DNA from: Salegentibacter sp.
GTDB taxonomy: Bacteria > Bacteroidota > Bacteroidia > Flavobacteriales > Flavobacteriaceae
Reading direction: 5' to 3'
Assembly (NCBI GenBank): GCA_024635795.1
Contig: JAGXIH010000020.1
Span: forward strand, 124,001 to 188,000
Length of the DNA: 64,000 nucleotides
Both the position numbers and the translations under genes were made by a program. Below are positions 26,094 to 35,336 of the stretch, one piece after another. The notes under the pieces were generated by a model. That model did no database searches. It was not told where the DNA came from and saw nothing but the letters and a program-made list of their open reading frames with translations. Positions within the stretch are counted from its first letter, which is position 1; each line of letters opens with the position of its first letter.

Positions 26094-27914
26094 TTAGTTT
26101 TTCTCTTCTATCCAGTTCATCACTCTCTCCTCGAGAATATTTAACGGCAAAGCCCCATTCAATAATATCAGATCGTGAAATTCCCTAATATCAAAATCAT
26201 CACCTAATTGTGTCTTGGCTGTTTCCCTCAACTCGAGGATCTTATTCATACCCACTTTATAAGCCGTGGCCTGCCCGGGCATTACAATATGTCTTTCCAC
26301 CATCTTAACGGCGTCACTTTCGGCATTCGGGGTGTTTTGTTTATAATAGTCAATACCTTCTTCCCTTGTCCATTTTTTTGCGTGAATCCCTGTATCTACT
26401 ACCAGACGGCAGGAACGCCAGAGTTCCATGGCAAGCCTTCCAAAATCTGAATATGGATCTTCATAAAAACCTATTTCTTTTGGAACAAATTCGCTGTAGA
26501 GTCCCCATCCTTCAATGTAGGCTGTATAGAAGCTGTGCTTTCTGAATTCAGGAATATTTTCCAGCTCCTGGGCAATAGCCAACTGCATATGATGGCCGGG
26601 AATCCCCTCGTGGTAAGCCAAAGCTTCCATCTGGTATATTGGCATTGCCTTCATATCATATAAATTAGCATAATAGGTGCCGGGCCGGGAGCCATCTTTT
26701 GCGGGTTGCTGATAAAAAGCCTTCCCTGCACTACGTTCTCTAAAAGGTTCTACTGCCTTTACCACAATATCAGCTTTGGGCTGGGTTAAAAAGAGCTCAT
26801 CGAGGCGACCTTTCATAGTGTTGATAATGTCGGTGGCTTCAGCGAGGTACTTTTCACGCCCTTCAGGAGTATCTTCGTAATAAAATTGCGGGTCATTCCG
26901 CATGAAATCGAAGAATTCCTGCATAGAGCCCTCAAATCCAACCTCCTCCATAAGCACTTCCATTTCGGCATGGATCCTGGCTACTTCAGATTTCCCCATC
27001 TCGTGAATTTCTTCCGCAGTAAGATTAGTGGTAGTAAATCTCTTTAATGCATTATTATAAAATTCGATTCCTTTTGGAAATTTCCATGCCCCGTCCTCAA
27101 TAGTCGCACGTTTTTGTTGATTTTCCAAGGTAGCGATCAGATTTTCGTAAGCGGGTTTCACTTTATTGATAAGCGCCTGTTCTGCATCGCTAATAAGCTT
27201 TCGCTTTTCCTCCTCTGAAATATCCAGCGCCTGAACTTTTGTATAAAAATCTTCTAATAATACACTTCGCTCACTGGCCTTGCCAAATGGTTTACCTTTA
27301 ATAATATTCTTGCTGTCTTCCAGCACTTTATCAAAGACAAATTTTGGAGGAACTATTCCATTCTGCTCCCTAATTTTAATATTTCCTATAATATCTTCTA
27401 TCAAACCTGGAAAACCTTCCAGGCGCGAAATATAGTCCCGTGCATCACTTACTGAATCGATGCGGTGCATATTGATAAGAAATGCAGGCAGCTCAGACTG
27501 GTACCCGTGCATCTGGTTTACGGGATAATTGTAGAAGCGATAATCATAATCGGCGATCTCATTTTCAATTTGCTGTTTATACAACCTGTAGCTTAACCGG
27601 CTTTCTTCGTTCAGGGCTTCAACATCAACCGTTTTAAGATATTCAAGACGCTTTTTTGCTTTTTTGAGATCTTCGGCATATTTCAGGTGAGAAAGATCAT
27701 CCCATTTACCATAGTCTGATTTGTAGCCCAGACGCGTTTGCAACATGGGGGAATCATCTATATCTTTCTGAAATTCCTTTTCAAAATACTGATTGAGTTC
27801 AGCAGAAGTTTTTTCTATTTCAGCTTCCGAATAATTGTTTTTTTCTTTTCCGCAGGCAACAAAAACCACCAACAGAAGTATAATTAGATATTGTTCTTTT
27901 ATTCTGAAATTCAT
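26094..27914 (-). CDS. DUF885 family lipoprotein, putative metallopeptidase
   Basis: A 606-residue lipoprotein with signal and lipobox ending VVFVAC (Cys21 region), then GKEKNN. It belongs to the DUF885 family; the defining motif EALAYHEGIPGHHMQLAIAQ near residue 420 contains an HExxxxH/HH arrangement that looks like a zinc peptidase site, followed by the second conserved Glu/Tyr region YIEGWGLYSE. The rest is mostly alpha-helical, as in M32-like folds. The biochemical substrate is unknown; a peptidase or peptide-like hydrolase on the outer or inner membrane is inferred. It lies 7 nt after the CocE-type gene and 13 nt before galM, so the three are likely cotranscribed. Confidence 0.85.
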   Translation of the reverse strand: MNFRIKEQYLIILLLVVFVACGKEKNNYSEAEIEKTSAELNQYFEKEFQKDIDDSPMLQTRLGYKSDYGKWDDLSHLKYAEDLKKAKKRLEYLKTVDVEALNEESRLSYRLYKQQIENEIADYDYRFYNYPVNQMHGYQSELPAFLINMHRIDSVSDARDYISRLEGFPGLIEDIIGNIKIREQNGIVPPKFVFDKVLEDSKNIIKGKPFGKASERSVLLEDFYTKVQALDISEEEKRKLISDAEQALINKVKPAYENLIATLENQQKRATIEDGAWKFPKGIEFYNNALKRFTTTNLTAEEIHEMGKSEVARIHAEMEVLMEEVGFEGSMQEFFDFMRNDPQFYYEDTPEGREKYLAEATDIINTMKGRLDELFLTQPKADIVVKAVEPFRERSAGKAFYQQPAKDGSRPGTYYANLYDMKAMPIYQMEALAYHEGIPGHHMQLAIAQELENIPEFRKHSFYTAYIEGWGLYSEFVPKEIGFYEDPYSDFGRLAMELWRSCRLVVDTGIHAKKWTREEGIDYYKQNTPNAESDAVKMVERHIVMPGQATAYKVGMNKILELRETAKTQLGDDFDIREFHDLILLNGALPLNILEERVMNWIEEKN

Positions 27915-27921
27915 TAAGAAA

Positions 27922-29769
27922 TCAATTTTTTATTTCGGTGAATTTAATCTTAGAATCGCCATAAACAGTATGGGTTTGGGTCTTGAAATCTTCTTCTGAA
28001 GCTTCAAAAATATTAGGCACAAAGGTTTGTGGGTTAAGATCTATAAGTGGAAACCAGGTACTCTGCACCTGAATTTGCAGTTTGTGGCCTTTCTTGAAGG
28101 TATGGTTTATATCTTGAAGTTTAATAGCCACTTCGGTTTTTTGGTTTGGAGTAAAAGGTTCAGGCTTTTCAAAGCTGTTTCTAAAACGGCCGCGCATTAT
28201 CTCACTTCGTACCATCATATGATAGTTATCCATATTCAAATGCGGCATGGTTTCATCATAATTTTCAGAATCCATGGGATAAACATCAATTACCTTAACT
28301 ACCCAATCGGCAGCTGTACCGGTTGTGGCAACCTTTAACACAGCTTCAATTTCCCCGGCAAGCTTCATATCTTCCTCAAGTCGTTCGGTTTCAAAAATAA
28401 GCACATCGGGCCTTCTCGCAGCAAAGCGCTGATCGCCGGTCATATATTCCCGAGGAGTAAAAACCGCTTTGATCTCATCGTTATAAGGGACCGGTTTCTT
28501 TACGTCGCTTACAAAACTCTTTTTTGTTTCTGAAGCCTCATTTGTAAGTTGTTGGTCATCACCCAGAAAAAACACTTTTTCTTCACCCTGCGGAGGCCAT
28601 TGCTCATAATTATTCCATTCACGTTTTCCTGTATCGTAAATATAAGCTTCAGGTAGGTCTGGATTATCATTTGCGTCACCTTTCAGAAAATGATTAAAAA
28701 ATTGAGTTTCTATATTCTGCTGATAATCTTTTGAAATATTATCTCCAAAATATACATTTCCTACGGCTTGTCTTTCGGTTAAGCGTGCCCAATCGCCGTG
28801 GCTCCAGGGCCCCATCACCATTGTATTGTAGTTATCGCTTCGCTCCTCAATATTTTTATAAGTCTCGAAGGGGCCGTATAAGTCTTCAGCGTCAAAAAGT
28901 CCGCCTACTACCATCACGGCCGGCTTTATGTCTTCCAAATGTTGAATGATCCCGCGGCTCTGCCAGAATTCATCGTAATTCGGATGTTCTTTTAGCTGTT
29001 GCCAGAATTCATTGTCTTCCCCGTAATATTTATCAAGATTGCTCAATGGTCCAACATCCAGAAAAAACTGATATTGATCCTGGGTACCAAGACCGGGAAG
29101 TTCATACCAGGCTTCATCGGTAGGCCCGTCACTCTGGTAACCAAAAAGTGCGGTTGCTCTCCAGTAGCTTAAAAGATAGGCTCCGTTATGGTGAAAATCA
29201 TCAAAATAAAAATCCCCGATCCCGGCTTGGGGAGAGGCAGCTTTTAGGGCGGGATGGGCATCCAGTAAAGAAGCTATCGCGTAATGCCCGGGATAAGAAA
29301 TTCCCCAGGTACCAACCCGACCGTTGTTGTTTTCAACATTATTTATAAGCCACTCAATGGTATCGTAAGTATCGCTGGACTCATCGGTTTGCTTCCCGGT
29401 TTTTTCGGGAATAAAAGCCCTCATATTATCATATTCCCCCTCGCTCATCCATCGGCCCCGCACATCCTGATAGACAATAATATTGCCTTCCTGCATTAGA
29501 AATTTATTAGGCCCTATAAGCGAACGGAATTGATCTTCTCCATAGGGACGCGAACTATACGGAGTTCGCTGCATAAGAATTGGGTAGTCTTTAGAAGTAT
29601 CTTTAGGCGAATAAATAGTGGTATGCAATTTAACACCATCCCGCATTGGGATAGCAACTTCGGTTTTATTGTAATGCTCTTTTACCTTAAATTCCTGGGT
29701 CTGAGCAATAAGTTGCAGACTAAGCCCATTGATAAACAATACAATAAATAAATTTCGGAGTAAATTCAT
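27922..29769 (-). CDS. CocE/NonD family exported alpha/beta hydrolase (X-Pro dipeptidyl-peptidase S15-like)
   Basis: A 615-residue exported hydrolase with signal peptide (MNLLRNLFIVLFINGLSLQLIAQ). The S15/CocE fold is clear: DVRGRWMSEGEYDN, nucleophile Ser in GTWGISYPGHYA, acid Asp in GGLFDAEDLYGP, and His in MGPWSHGDWARL, followed by the C-terminal jelly-roll domain (about 390-615). Family members act on X-Pro peptides, cocaine-like esters or glutaryl-beta-lactams; the natural substrate here is unknown. With the DUF885 protein downstream, a periplasmic peptide-degrading pair is plausible. A TATCTTTA -7-like box is 26-33 bp upstream, and the dsbD stop is 62 bp upstream. Confidence 0.88.
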   Translation of the reverse strand: MNLLRNLFIVLFINGLSLQLIAQTQEFKVKEHYNKTEVAIPMRDGVKLHTTIYSPKDTSKDYPILMQRTPYSSRPYGEDQFRSLIGPNKFLMQEGNIIVYQDVRGRWMSEGEYDNMRAFIPEKTGKQTDESSDTYDTIEWLINNVENNNGRVGTWGISYPGHYAIASLLDAHPALKAASPQAGIGDFYFDDFHHNGAYLLSYWRATALFGYQSDGPTDEAWYELPGLGTQDQYQFFLDVGPLSNLDKYYGEDNEFWQQLKEHPNYDEFWQSRGIIQHLEDIKPAVMVVGGLFDAEDLYGPFETYKNIEERSDNYNTMVMGPWSHGDWARLTERQAVGNVYFGDNISKDYQQNIETQFFNHFLKGDANDNPDLPEAYIYDTGKREWNNYEQWPPQGEEKVFFLGDDQQLTNEASETKKSFVSDVKKPVPYNDEIKAVFTPREYMTGDQRFAARRPDVLIFETERLEEDMKLAGEIEAVLKVATTGTAADWVVKVIDVYPMDSENYDETMPHLNMDNYHMMVRSEIMRGRFRNSFEKPEPFTPNQKTEVAIKLQDINHTFKKGHKLQIQVQSTWFPLIDLNPQTFVPNIFEASEEDFKTQTHTVYGDSKIKFTEIKN

Positions 29770-29794
29770 TTTAAGAATAGATTTTTAAAGTTCC

Positions 29795-29802
29795 TAAAGA
29801 TA
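29795..29802 (-). promoter_or_regulatory. candidate -7 box of the CocE-DUF885-galM unit
   Basis: On the minus strand TATCTTTA, one base from the TAnnTTTG consensus, 26-33 bp upstream of the start codon. Confidence 0.35.
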
Positions 29803-29831
29803 GAAATTACCCGCATAAACAGGAAGAAAAT

Positions 29832-31850
29832 TTAGTTTTTAGAAGCCTCCCGGAATTTTTCCAGTCCTTCTTGTAACCATTTGTAATATTTATCGGCATC
29901 TGGCATATAACCTACGGGTTCATGCAACATATTCACCTCAGGATCTACCAGCACATAAAAAGGTTGCGAGTTATTACGGAAATTGATAGTTTGAAAAGTA
30001 GCCCATTTATCGCCAATAGTCTTTATTGGTTTAATACTACCATTTGGCCTTATGTAATTAAACTGCTCGTCTTCTTCCAGTTCTTTGCGGTCATCTACAT
30101 AAAGAGAGATAAGAATATAATCATCTCTAATTGTTTCAAAAACTTCCGGTTCACTCCAAACCTGTTCTTCCATTTTACGGCAGTTTACGCAGGCCCAGCC
30201 GGTAAAATCTATCATTATTGGTTTGTTTTCTCTTTTTGCCGCTTCCAGACCTTTATCCCAGTCTTTATAAGCTTCAAGACCTAACGGTGCTTCGGTACCT
30301 TTATCATAAACACTGTAAAATAATGGAGGTGGAAATCCACTCAGCAGTTTCAGATTTGCGTGGCTGGTATTCGTTAGTCCAGGAATTAAATAGATCACAA
30401 ATAGAAGCACCAGTACTCCTACTCCAAAACGGCCTTTACTTATTCTTTGCTTAGAACCATCGTGTGGAAAGCGAAGCAATCCGAAGAGATAAGCTACCAG
30501 ACCTAATCCTGCAAGGATCCAGATCCCAATAAAAATCTCACGTTTTAAAATTCCCCAGTGCTGAACAAGATCGGCATTAGAAAGGAATTTAAAGGCAAGG
30601 CCAAGTTCTATGAAACCTAGTGTCACCTTTACAGTATTAAGCCAACCACCACTCTTTGGCAGCGAATCCAACCAGTTAGGGAAAAGGGCAAAAAGAGCAA
30701 ATGGTAATGCCAGGGCAAGGCCAAAGCCACCCATGCCTACAGAAAGCTGCATCGCACCACCATCACTGGTTAACGAACCTCCAAGCAGAGACCCGAGGAT
30801 TGGCCCCGTACAGGAAAAAGAAACCAGGGCGAGGGTTAGTGCCATAAAGAAAATCCCAACGAATCCTCCTACACTTGAAGCCTTATCATCCATTTTACTG
30901 CTCCATGAACTGGGCAGGGTTATTTCATAATATCCAAAGAAAGAAAAAGCAAATATTATGAAAATGACGAAGAAGAGAACATTAAGCGCAACATTGGTAG
31001 AAATATTATTCAGTAATTCAGGATTTACACTATCCAGAAGATGGAAGGGTAAGCTCAGTAAAAGATAGATAAGAACAATAAAGAAACCGTAGGATATAGC
31101 ATTAACAGTACCCTTTTTTCGGTTTTTCGCTCCTTTTGTAAAAAAGGAAACCGTTAACGGAATCATAGGAAATACACATGGGGTTAATAAGGCGATAAGG
31201 CCTCCAAGAAATCCTAAAAGAAATATATTAGTGAAATTATTTCCCTCTTCTTCATCGGTATGGTAAGCTTCCATTCCCTTAAGATTCATATCCAGGGCAT
31301 CGGCAAGTTCCTGATCTCTGTCAGAGATCTCAAGATCGGTAAAACCTGCGGTCACCTGTTTGTCCTGAAGGGAAATGGTAAAACGTTCTGTCTCCGGGGG
31401 CAAACATTGCTCATCATCACAAACCGAAAAATAAACCTCAGCAACCACTTCGGGTCCTTTAGGATTAATCACCCTAATTTTTTGATTGAAGACCACTTCA
31501 TCATCAAAATAAATGATATCGGCTCCAAAGACTTCATCATAATAAGGCTCGGCCTCGGGTTCTTCGGTTTCACCTATAAGTTCAAAAGTTTCAGGAGAAT
31601 TATTATAGGTGAATTTAGTAGGGATTGGCGCAATTTCAATATCGGCTTCCTGTTGGGAATACAGGTGCCAGCCTTCTTCCAGCTTAGCGGTAAAAATAAG
31701 ATTGTAAATACTGTCGTTCTCCTGTTCTACCTCAGCTTCCCAGCTAATTGGATTTGAAAACTGATAATTTTGATCGTTGTCGTCAAAAAACTGTGCATTA
31801 GCCGTTGTAAATGAAAAAACTAATAGAAACAGACTTGCCAGGTACCTCAT
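29832..31850 (-). CDS. dsbD: DsbD-like thiol:disulfide interchange protein
   Basis: Carries reducing power from cytoplasmic thioredoxin across the inner membrane. The 672-residue protein has a signal peptide (LVFSFTTANA-Q), and an N-terminal DsbD-alpha-like domain with the pair in SVCDDEQCLPPE near residue 137-149. A membrane core of about eight helices follows, with the conserved Cys-Pro in LLTPCVFPMIPLTVSFF and the second Cys in FSCTGPILGSLL. The C-terminal thioredoxin domain has the active site WACVNCRKME. All three redox modules are intact. It overlaps the end of tilS by 4 nt (ATGA), showing tight coupling in the pabB-tilS-dsbD unit, a function-mixed operon common in Flavobacteriia. Confidence 0.93.
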   Translation of the reverse strand: MRYLASLFLLVFSFTTANAQFFDDNDQNYQFSNPISWEAEVEQENDSIYNLIFTAKLEEGWHLYSQQEADIEIAPIPTKFTYNNSPETFELIGETEEPEAEPYYDEVFGADIIYFDDEVVFNQKIRVINPKGPEVVAEVYFSVCDDEQCLPPETERFTISLQDKQVTAGFTDLEISDRDQELADALDMNLKGMEAYHTDEEEGNNFTNIFLLGFLGGLIALLTPCVFPMIPLTVSFFTKGAKNRKKGTVNAISYGFFIVLIYLLLSLPFHLLDSVNPELLNNISTNVALNVLFFVIFIIFAFSFFGYYEITLPSSWSSKMDDKASSVGGFVGIFFMALTLALVSFSCTGPILGSLLGGSLTSDGGAMQLSVGMGGFGLALALPFALFALFPNWLDSLPKSGGWLNTVKVTLGFIELGLAFKFLSNADLVQHWGILKREIFIGIWILAGLGLVAYLFGLLRFPHDGSKQRISKGRFGVGVLVLLFVIYLIPGLTNTSHANLKLLSGFPPPLFYSVYDKGTEAPLGLEAYKDWDKGLEAAKRENKPIMIDFTGWACVNCRKMEEQVWSEPEVFETIRDDYILISLYVDDRKELEEDEQFNYIRPNGSIKPIKTIGDKWATFQTINFRNNSQPFYVLVDPEVNMLHEPVGYMPDADKYYKWLQEGLEKFREASKN

Positions 31851-33166
31851 AAATTACAGGTGATTTTTAATATTTTCTGATCGGGTGAACCTATTGCGAA
31901 CCGCCTGTCGGCACGTTGGTTCACCACCCAAACTATTTTTTCTCCCGAACACAGCAACCAGCTGTTTTCCTTTTCGGGTAAGGATAATTTTTTGTCCTTA
32001 AAGAAGTCGCTAAGCTTCTTCTTTCCTTTCATTCCAAAAGGATAAAAGTAGTCTCCTTTTCGCCATTTACGCACAACTAACGGGTACTCAAGCAACTCCG
32101 GATCAACATAAATACAATTTTCTGCCTTCTCCTCTATTTCCTTAACCTCAGAAAATGTAAAAGTACCAATAGGCAGCATCACAAATTCTTCATTTTTTTC
32201 AATATGAAAATCCTGATTGTGGGTTTCTGAAGGTAGCTCGGTAAGAATGAGTTTTTCCCGGTCTTTTATCAACCTGTGTGTAGCCGAAAAAACCATCTTC
32301 CCCGGCTGAGCATTTAGTAGGTTGTGGACATCGTTCCATTCAGTGAAACCAAAAGATTTCAACAATTGGTATAAAACCGATTTGGTGTTTGGGATCTTCT
32401 GAAGGAAAGCAATATCCAGTTCATAACCCAACTTTCCCTTCTTTACCGTTTCGGGATAGATAAGACTGATGTAGTCTTCTACCAGATCCTGACTTTCCTT
32501 TAAATGCGATTGGGTTTGCAAAAAAGACTTTAAAAATTCAGGATTAAGTTCCTCAAAAAGCGGCACCATTTCGTGCCTTATTTTATTCCGAAGATATATG
32601 GTAGAGGCATTGCTGCTATCTTCCCGCCATTCTATATGTTGCTGTTTCGCGTAGGCTTCAATCTCTTTCCTTGAAAATTGAAGCAGGGGGCGTATTACTT
32701 TATTATTCTCTGTTTTTATCCCCGAAAGGCCTTCCAGCCCGGTCCCTCGCAAAAGATTTATAAGGAAAGTCTCCAAATCGTCGTTGGCGTGATGGGCGGT
32801 GAGCACATAATCAAATTTATGCTGAAGTCTTAGCTCTTCAAACCAGTGGTAACGTAAATCCCGCGCAGCCATTTGAATGGAAAGTCCTTTATCCTCAGCA
32901 TATTTTTCGGTATCAAAATTCTGGGAAAAAACTTCGGTTTCCGTCTCCTTTGCCAGCTTTTTGACGAATCTTTCGTCTGCATCGCTTTCTTCTCCGCGAA
33001 GATTAAAATTGCAATGGGCAACAGCGAAATCCAGTTTGGCCTCTTTGCACAAATGCAAAAGCGCTACACTGTCTAACCCACCACTAACCGCCAGCAATAG
33101 CCTGGAGTTAAAGAGGTAAGAAAAATCAGTTTTGATAAGATTTTTAAAAGCTTTTTCCATATCCAT
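31847..33166 (-). CDS. tilS: tRNA(Ile)-lysidine synthetase
   Basis: Modifies the wobble cytidine of the CAU-anticodon tRNA-Ile to lysidine so that it reads AUA codons; essential in most bacteria. The 439-residue protein has the PP-loop SGGLDSVALLHL near residue 30, the family motif HNANDD-type (TAHHANDDLETFLINLLRG), GLSGI, and the substrate-binding region RNKIRHEMVPLFEELNP. The C-terminal TilS domain includes RKWRKGDYFYPFGMKGKKKLSDFF. Start is ATG 33166 or the ATG two codons later. It lies 21 nt after pabB and overlaps dsbD by 4 nt. Confidence 0.95.
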   Translation of the reverse strand: MDMEKAFKNLIKTDFSYLFNSRLLLAVSGGLDSVALLHLCKEAKLDFAVAHCNFNLRGEESDADERFVKKLAKETETEVFSQNFDTEKYAEDKGLSIQMAARDLRYHWFEELRLQHKFDYVLTAHHANDDLETFLINLLRGTGLEGLSGIKTENNKVIRPLLQFSRKEIEAYAKQQHIEWREDSSNASTIYLRNKIRHEMVPLFEELNPEFLKSFLQTQSHLKESQDLVEDYISLIYPETVKKGKLGYELDIAFLQKIPNTKSVLYQLLKSFGFTEWNDVHNLLNAQPGKMVFSATHRLIKDREKLILTELPSETHNQDFHIEKNEEFVMLPIGTFTFSEVKEIEEKAENCIYVDPELLEYPLVVRKWRKGDYFYPFGMKGKKKLSDFFKDKKLSLPEKENSWLLCSGEKIVWVVNQRADRRFAIGSPDQKILKITCNL

Positions 33167-33187
33167 TCAAAGATACAAAAGCCGGAT

Positions 33188-34495
33188 TTAAGAAAGTACC
33201 TGCCGCATCGCTTTTGCCTTTAAAAGGCATTCCTCATATTCCTTCTCCGGAATTGACTGCGCCGTTATGGCTCCACCTACAGAAAAAGACACATATTCTT
33301 TTTCAGAATTATAAAGGATACTGCGAATTACCACATTGAAATCGAAGTCGCCGTTTGGAGTAAAGTAACCCACCGCCCCGCTGTAGAGTCCGCGTTTGGC
33401 ATCTTCCAGCTCCTCGATGATCTTCATAGCCGAGATCTTTGGCGCGCCGGTCATACTCCCCATAGGGAAAGTAACACGCAGAGCCTCCACCGGTGGAATA
33501 TTCTCTTCGAGTTCTGCTGAAACCGTAGAGATCAATTGGTGTACCTGTTTAAAGTGATATACCCTGCACAACTCTTCCACCTCCACACTTCCTTTTTTGG
33601 CGATCCTGGAAAGGTCATTGCGCACAAGATCCACGATCATCACATTTTCTGAACGTTCCTTGGGATCTTTCTTCAGATTTTCTGCTATTTTTAAATCCTC
33701 TTCGGAATCTTCTGATCGCCGGGCTGTGCCCTTTATAGGTTGGGAAATAAGTTTGGAACCTGTTTTTTTTAGGTAGCGCTCAGGTGATGCTGATAGCAGA
33801 TAATGCTCTTCCAGCCGCAGAAAAGTTGCAAACGGAGGCCCCGAAATAGCATTGAGATCCTGAAAAACCTGCACGGGATCGATCATACGGTTTTCAGAAA
33901 AGAATTCCTGGCAAAAATTGGCCTCGTAGATATCGCCCCGCTGAATGTGTTTCAGCATTTGTCCAACTTTTTCCAGGTAATTTTGCTCAGAAGTTCGGGC
34001 CTGAATTGTAGAGGCCCTGGCGGAAGATTCTTCAACTTCTTCCTGCTGATTATTTGTAGGGCCACTTTGTTTTATTTCTACCAGATCATCCTCCATTTCA
34101 TCATCTACCATTCTCAGGTAGTGCATCTCAAGTTGCTTCCCCTTCAGCAGAAACAGTTTCTGAGGCTGAAAAAAATACAGATCAGGAAAGCCTAAACCAT
34201 CGAAATTTTTACTGGAAAGCTTTTCCACATCGTTTTTCAGATCGTACGACAAATAGCCAAAGATCCAGTCTTTAGTAGTCTCCTGATATTCCTGAAGCTT
34301 ATCGAAAGCACTATGATAATCGGTTTTGATAGCGGTAAACGCCTCCACTGCCAGTAGTGCATCGAATTCGCCATGCTTTTGTATGTAATCGTTACTATCC
34401 AGCCAGGCCACCTCCTGAAACTGCCGGCTCCAATGAAGTAACTTTTGTTTAAAATCCTTGGGGTTCTCTATTGTAAATTGTTTTGCGCTGCGCAC
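33188..34495 (-). CDS. pabB: aminodeoxychorismate synthase component I
   Basis: Converts chorismate to 4-amino-4-deoxychorismate for folate, with ammonia from a glutaminase partner not seen here. The 435-residue chorismate-binding enzyme shows GDIYEANFCQEF, SASPERYL, PIKGTARRSEDSEED (PIKGT rather than anthranilate-synthase PIAGT), VMIVDLVRNDLSRIA and the terminal FPMGSMTGAPKISAMKIIEELE. PIKGT and the length fit PabB. The start is GTG at 34495, with a TACCTTTG -7 box only 21-28 bp upstream, so the leader is about 14 nt. The first gene of a unit with tilS and dsbD. Confidence 0.9.
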   Translation of the reverse strand: MRSAKQFTIENPKDFKQKLLHWSRQFQEVAWLDSNDYIQKHGEFDALLAVEAFTAIKTDYHSAFDKLQEYQETTKDWIFGYLSYDLKNDVEKLSSKNFDGLGFPDLYFFQPQKLFLLKGKQLEMHYLRMVDDEMEDDLVEIKQSGPTNNQQEEVEESSARASTIQARTSEQNYLEKVGQMLKHIQRGDIYEANFCQEFFSENRMIDPVQVFQDLNAISGPPFATFLRLEEHYLLSASPERYLKKTGSKLISQPIKGTARRSEDSEEDLKIAENLKKDPKERSENVMIVDLVRNDLSRIAKKGSVEVEELCRVYHFKQVHQLISTVSAELEENIPPVEALRVTFPMGSMTGAPKISAMKIIEELEDAKRGLYSGAVGYFTPNGDFDFNVVIRSILYNSEKEYVSFSVGGAITAQSIPEKEYEECLLKAKAMRQVLS

Positions 34496-34515
34496 GAATA
34501 ATTAAATTTGGAAGG

Positions 34516-34523
34516 CAAAGGTA
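34516..34523 (-). promoter_or_regulatory. candidate -7 box of pabB-tilS-dsbD
   Basis: Minus-strand TACCTTTG, full match to TAnnTTTG, followed by a very short leader before the GTG start at 34495. Confidence 0.5.
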
Positions 34524-34616
34524 AAAAGACGAAAGCTAAAGAATGAAGGTTCCACCAAAGCTTTTTCAATAATGTGGAAATTAATCAAGTTGATTTTAGA
34601 GATAAACTAAAAATAA

Positions 34617-35177
34617 TTATTTTTCATTGTCGTTTTCCGGGCTTTCTTCCACATCCTGGGAGAAACTGGTTAGCACATCTTGGATCCCTAATTCCAGAAC
34701 TTCATTTAATATTTTTCCATCCTGAAAATTATCTCTGAAAGACGGTAAGCTAAAACTTTGCACAACCTGCCCTCCGAATCGAGGAAAAATAGTTTTGCAA
34801 TATTCCAGGGCTGCAGCACCGCCCCTTGCGCCCGGAGAAGTACTCATAAGCAGAATCTTTTTTCCAGCTAAAAAGTTACGATCAAGCCGCGAAAGCCAGT
34901 CGATTATATTTTTGAAAAAGGCAGAGACATTGCGGTTGTGTTCATTAACAGTAATTACCAGGGCATCGTGCTGCGATATCTGGTTTTTAATAATGCTCGC
35001 ATTTAAAGGTATCCCCCGCTCTTTTTCAATATCGGCGCAATAAATCGGCAATTCATAATCGGTTAGACTAATAGTTTTGATCTCGTGCCCCTGAATGCGC
35101 CCGGTGATATGGTTCAATAACTGTAAATTGATAGGTGTACTGCTGTTGGAGCCCGTAAAGGCAAGTATTTTCTTCAT
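34617..35177 (-). CDS. NADPH-dependent FMN reductase-like flavoprotein
   Basis: A 186-residue flavodoxin-fold reductase. The phosphate loop FTGSNSSTPINLQLL at the N terminus binds FMN phosphate, and LMSTSPGARGGAAALEY matches the GGxR-type loop of the NADPH:FMN reductase family (MdaB/SsuE/azoreductase-like). Such proteins reduce FMN, quinones or azo/nitro compounds using NADPH; the real substrate is unknown. An acidic tail (SQDVEESPENDNEK) ends the protein. It is a single gene with a TATTTTTG -7 box 20-27 bp upstream, adjacent to the repeat-rich intergenic region at 35178-35637. Confidence 0.85.
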   Translation of the reverse strand: MKKILAFTGSNSSTPINLQLLNHITGRIQGHEIKTISLTDYELPIYCADIEKERGIPLNASIIKNQISQHDALVITVNEHNRNVSAFFKNIIDWLSRLDRNFLAGKKILLMSTSPGARGGAAALEYCKTIFPRFGGQVVQSFSLPSFRDNFQDGKILNEVLELGIQDVLTSFSQDVEESPENDNEK

Positions 35178-35196
35178 AGTTGGTTAAGCTTATGTC

Positions 35197-35204
35197 CAAA
35201 AATA
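35197..35204 (-). promoter_or_regulatory. candidate -7 box of the FMN reductase gene
   Basis: Minus-strand TATTTTTG, full TAnnTTTG match, 20-27 bp upstream of the ATG at 35177. Confidence 0.5.
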
Positions 35205-35253
35205 TAGAAACTAAAGCTTTTTAGCCTGATTTTATGATTTTCATTAACATTTT

Positions 35254-35279
35254 AAAAAGACTTACCGGTAAGTCTTTTT
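35254..35279. repeat. 26-bp perfect palindrome with A/T-run ends (terminator-like)
   Basis: Five A, GACTTACC, then its exact complement and five T. It has the form of a bidirectional terminator but lies between two divergent genes, where neither needs one. It may insulate the two promoters or end a small unseen transcript. Confidence 0.6.
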
Positions 35280-35285
35280 CTGTTT

Positions 35286-35318
35286 AACCCTGCAAGGGCT
35301 CCAAGCCCTTGCAGGGTT
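35286..35318. repeat. 15-bp-arm GC-rich hairpin in the divergent region
   Basis: AACCCTGCAAGGGCT (35286-35300) and its exact complement (35304-35318) surround a CCA loop. It is followed by no T run. Looks like an interspersed extragenic palindrome. Confidence 0.65.
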
Positions 35319-35336
35319 ACTTATAAAACCGGACAG

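Noticed and set aside
33168-33175. TATCTTTG -7-like box on the minus strand just before tilS
   Set aside because: It would start RNA at or inside the tilS start codon, and tilS lies only 21 nt after pabB, so operon readthrough is simpler.
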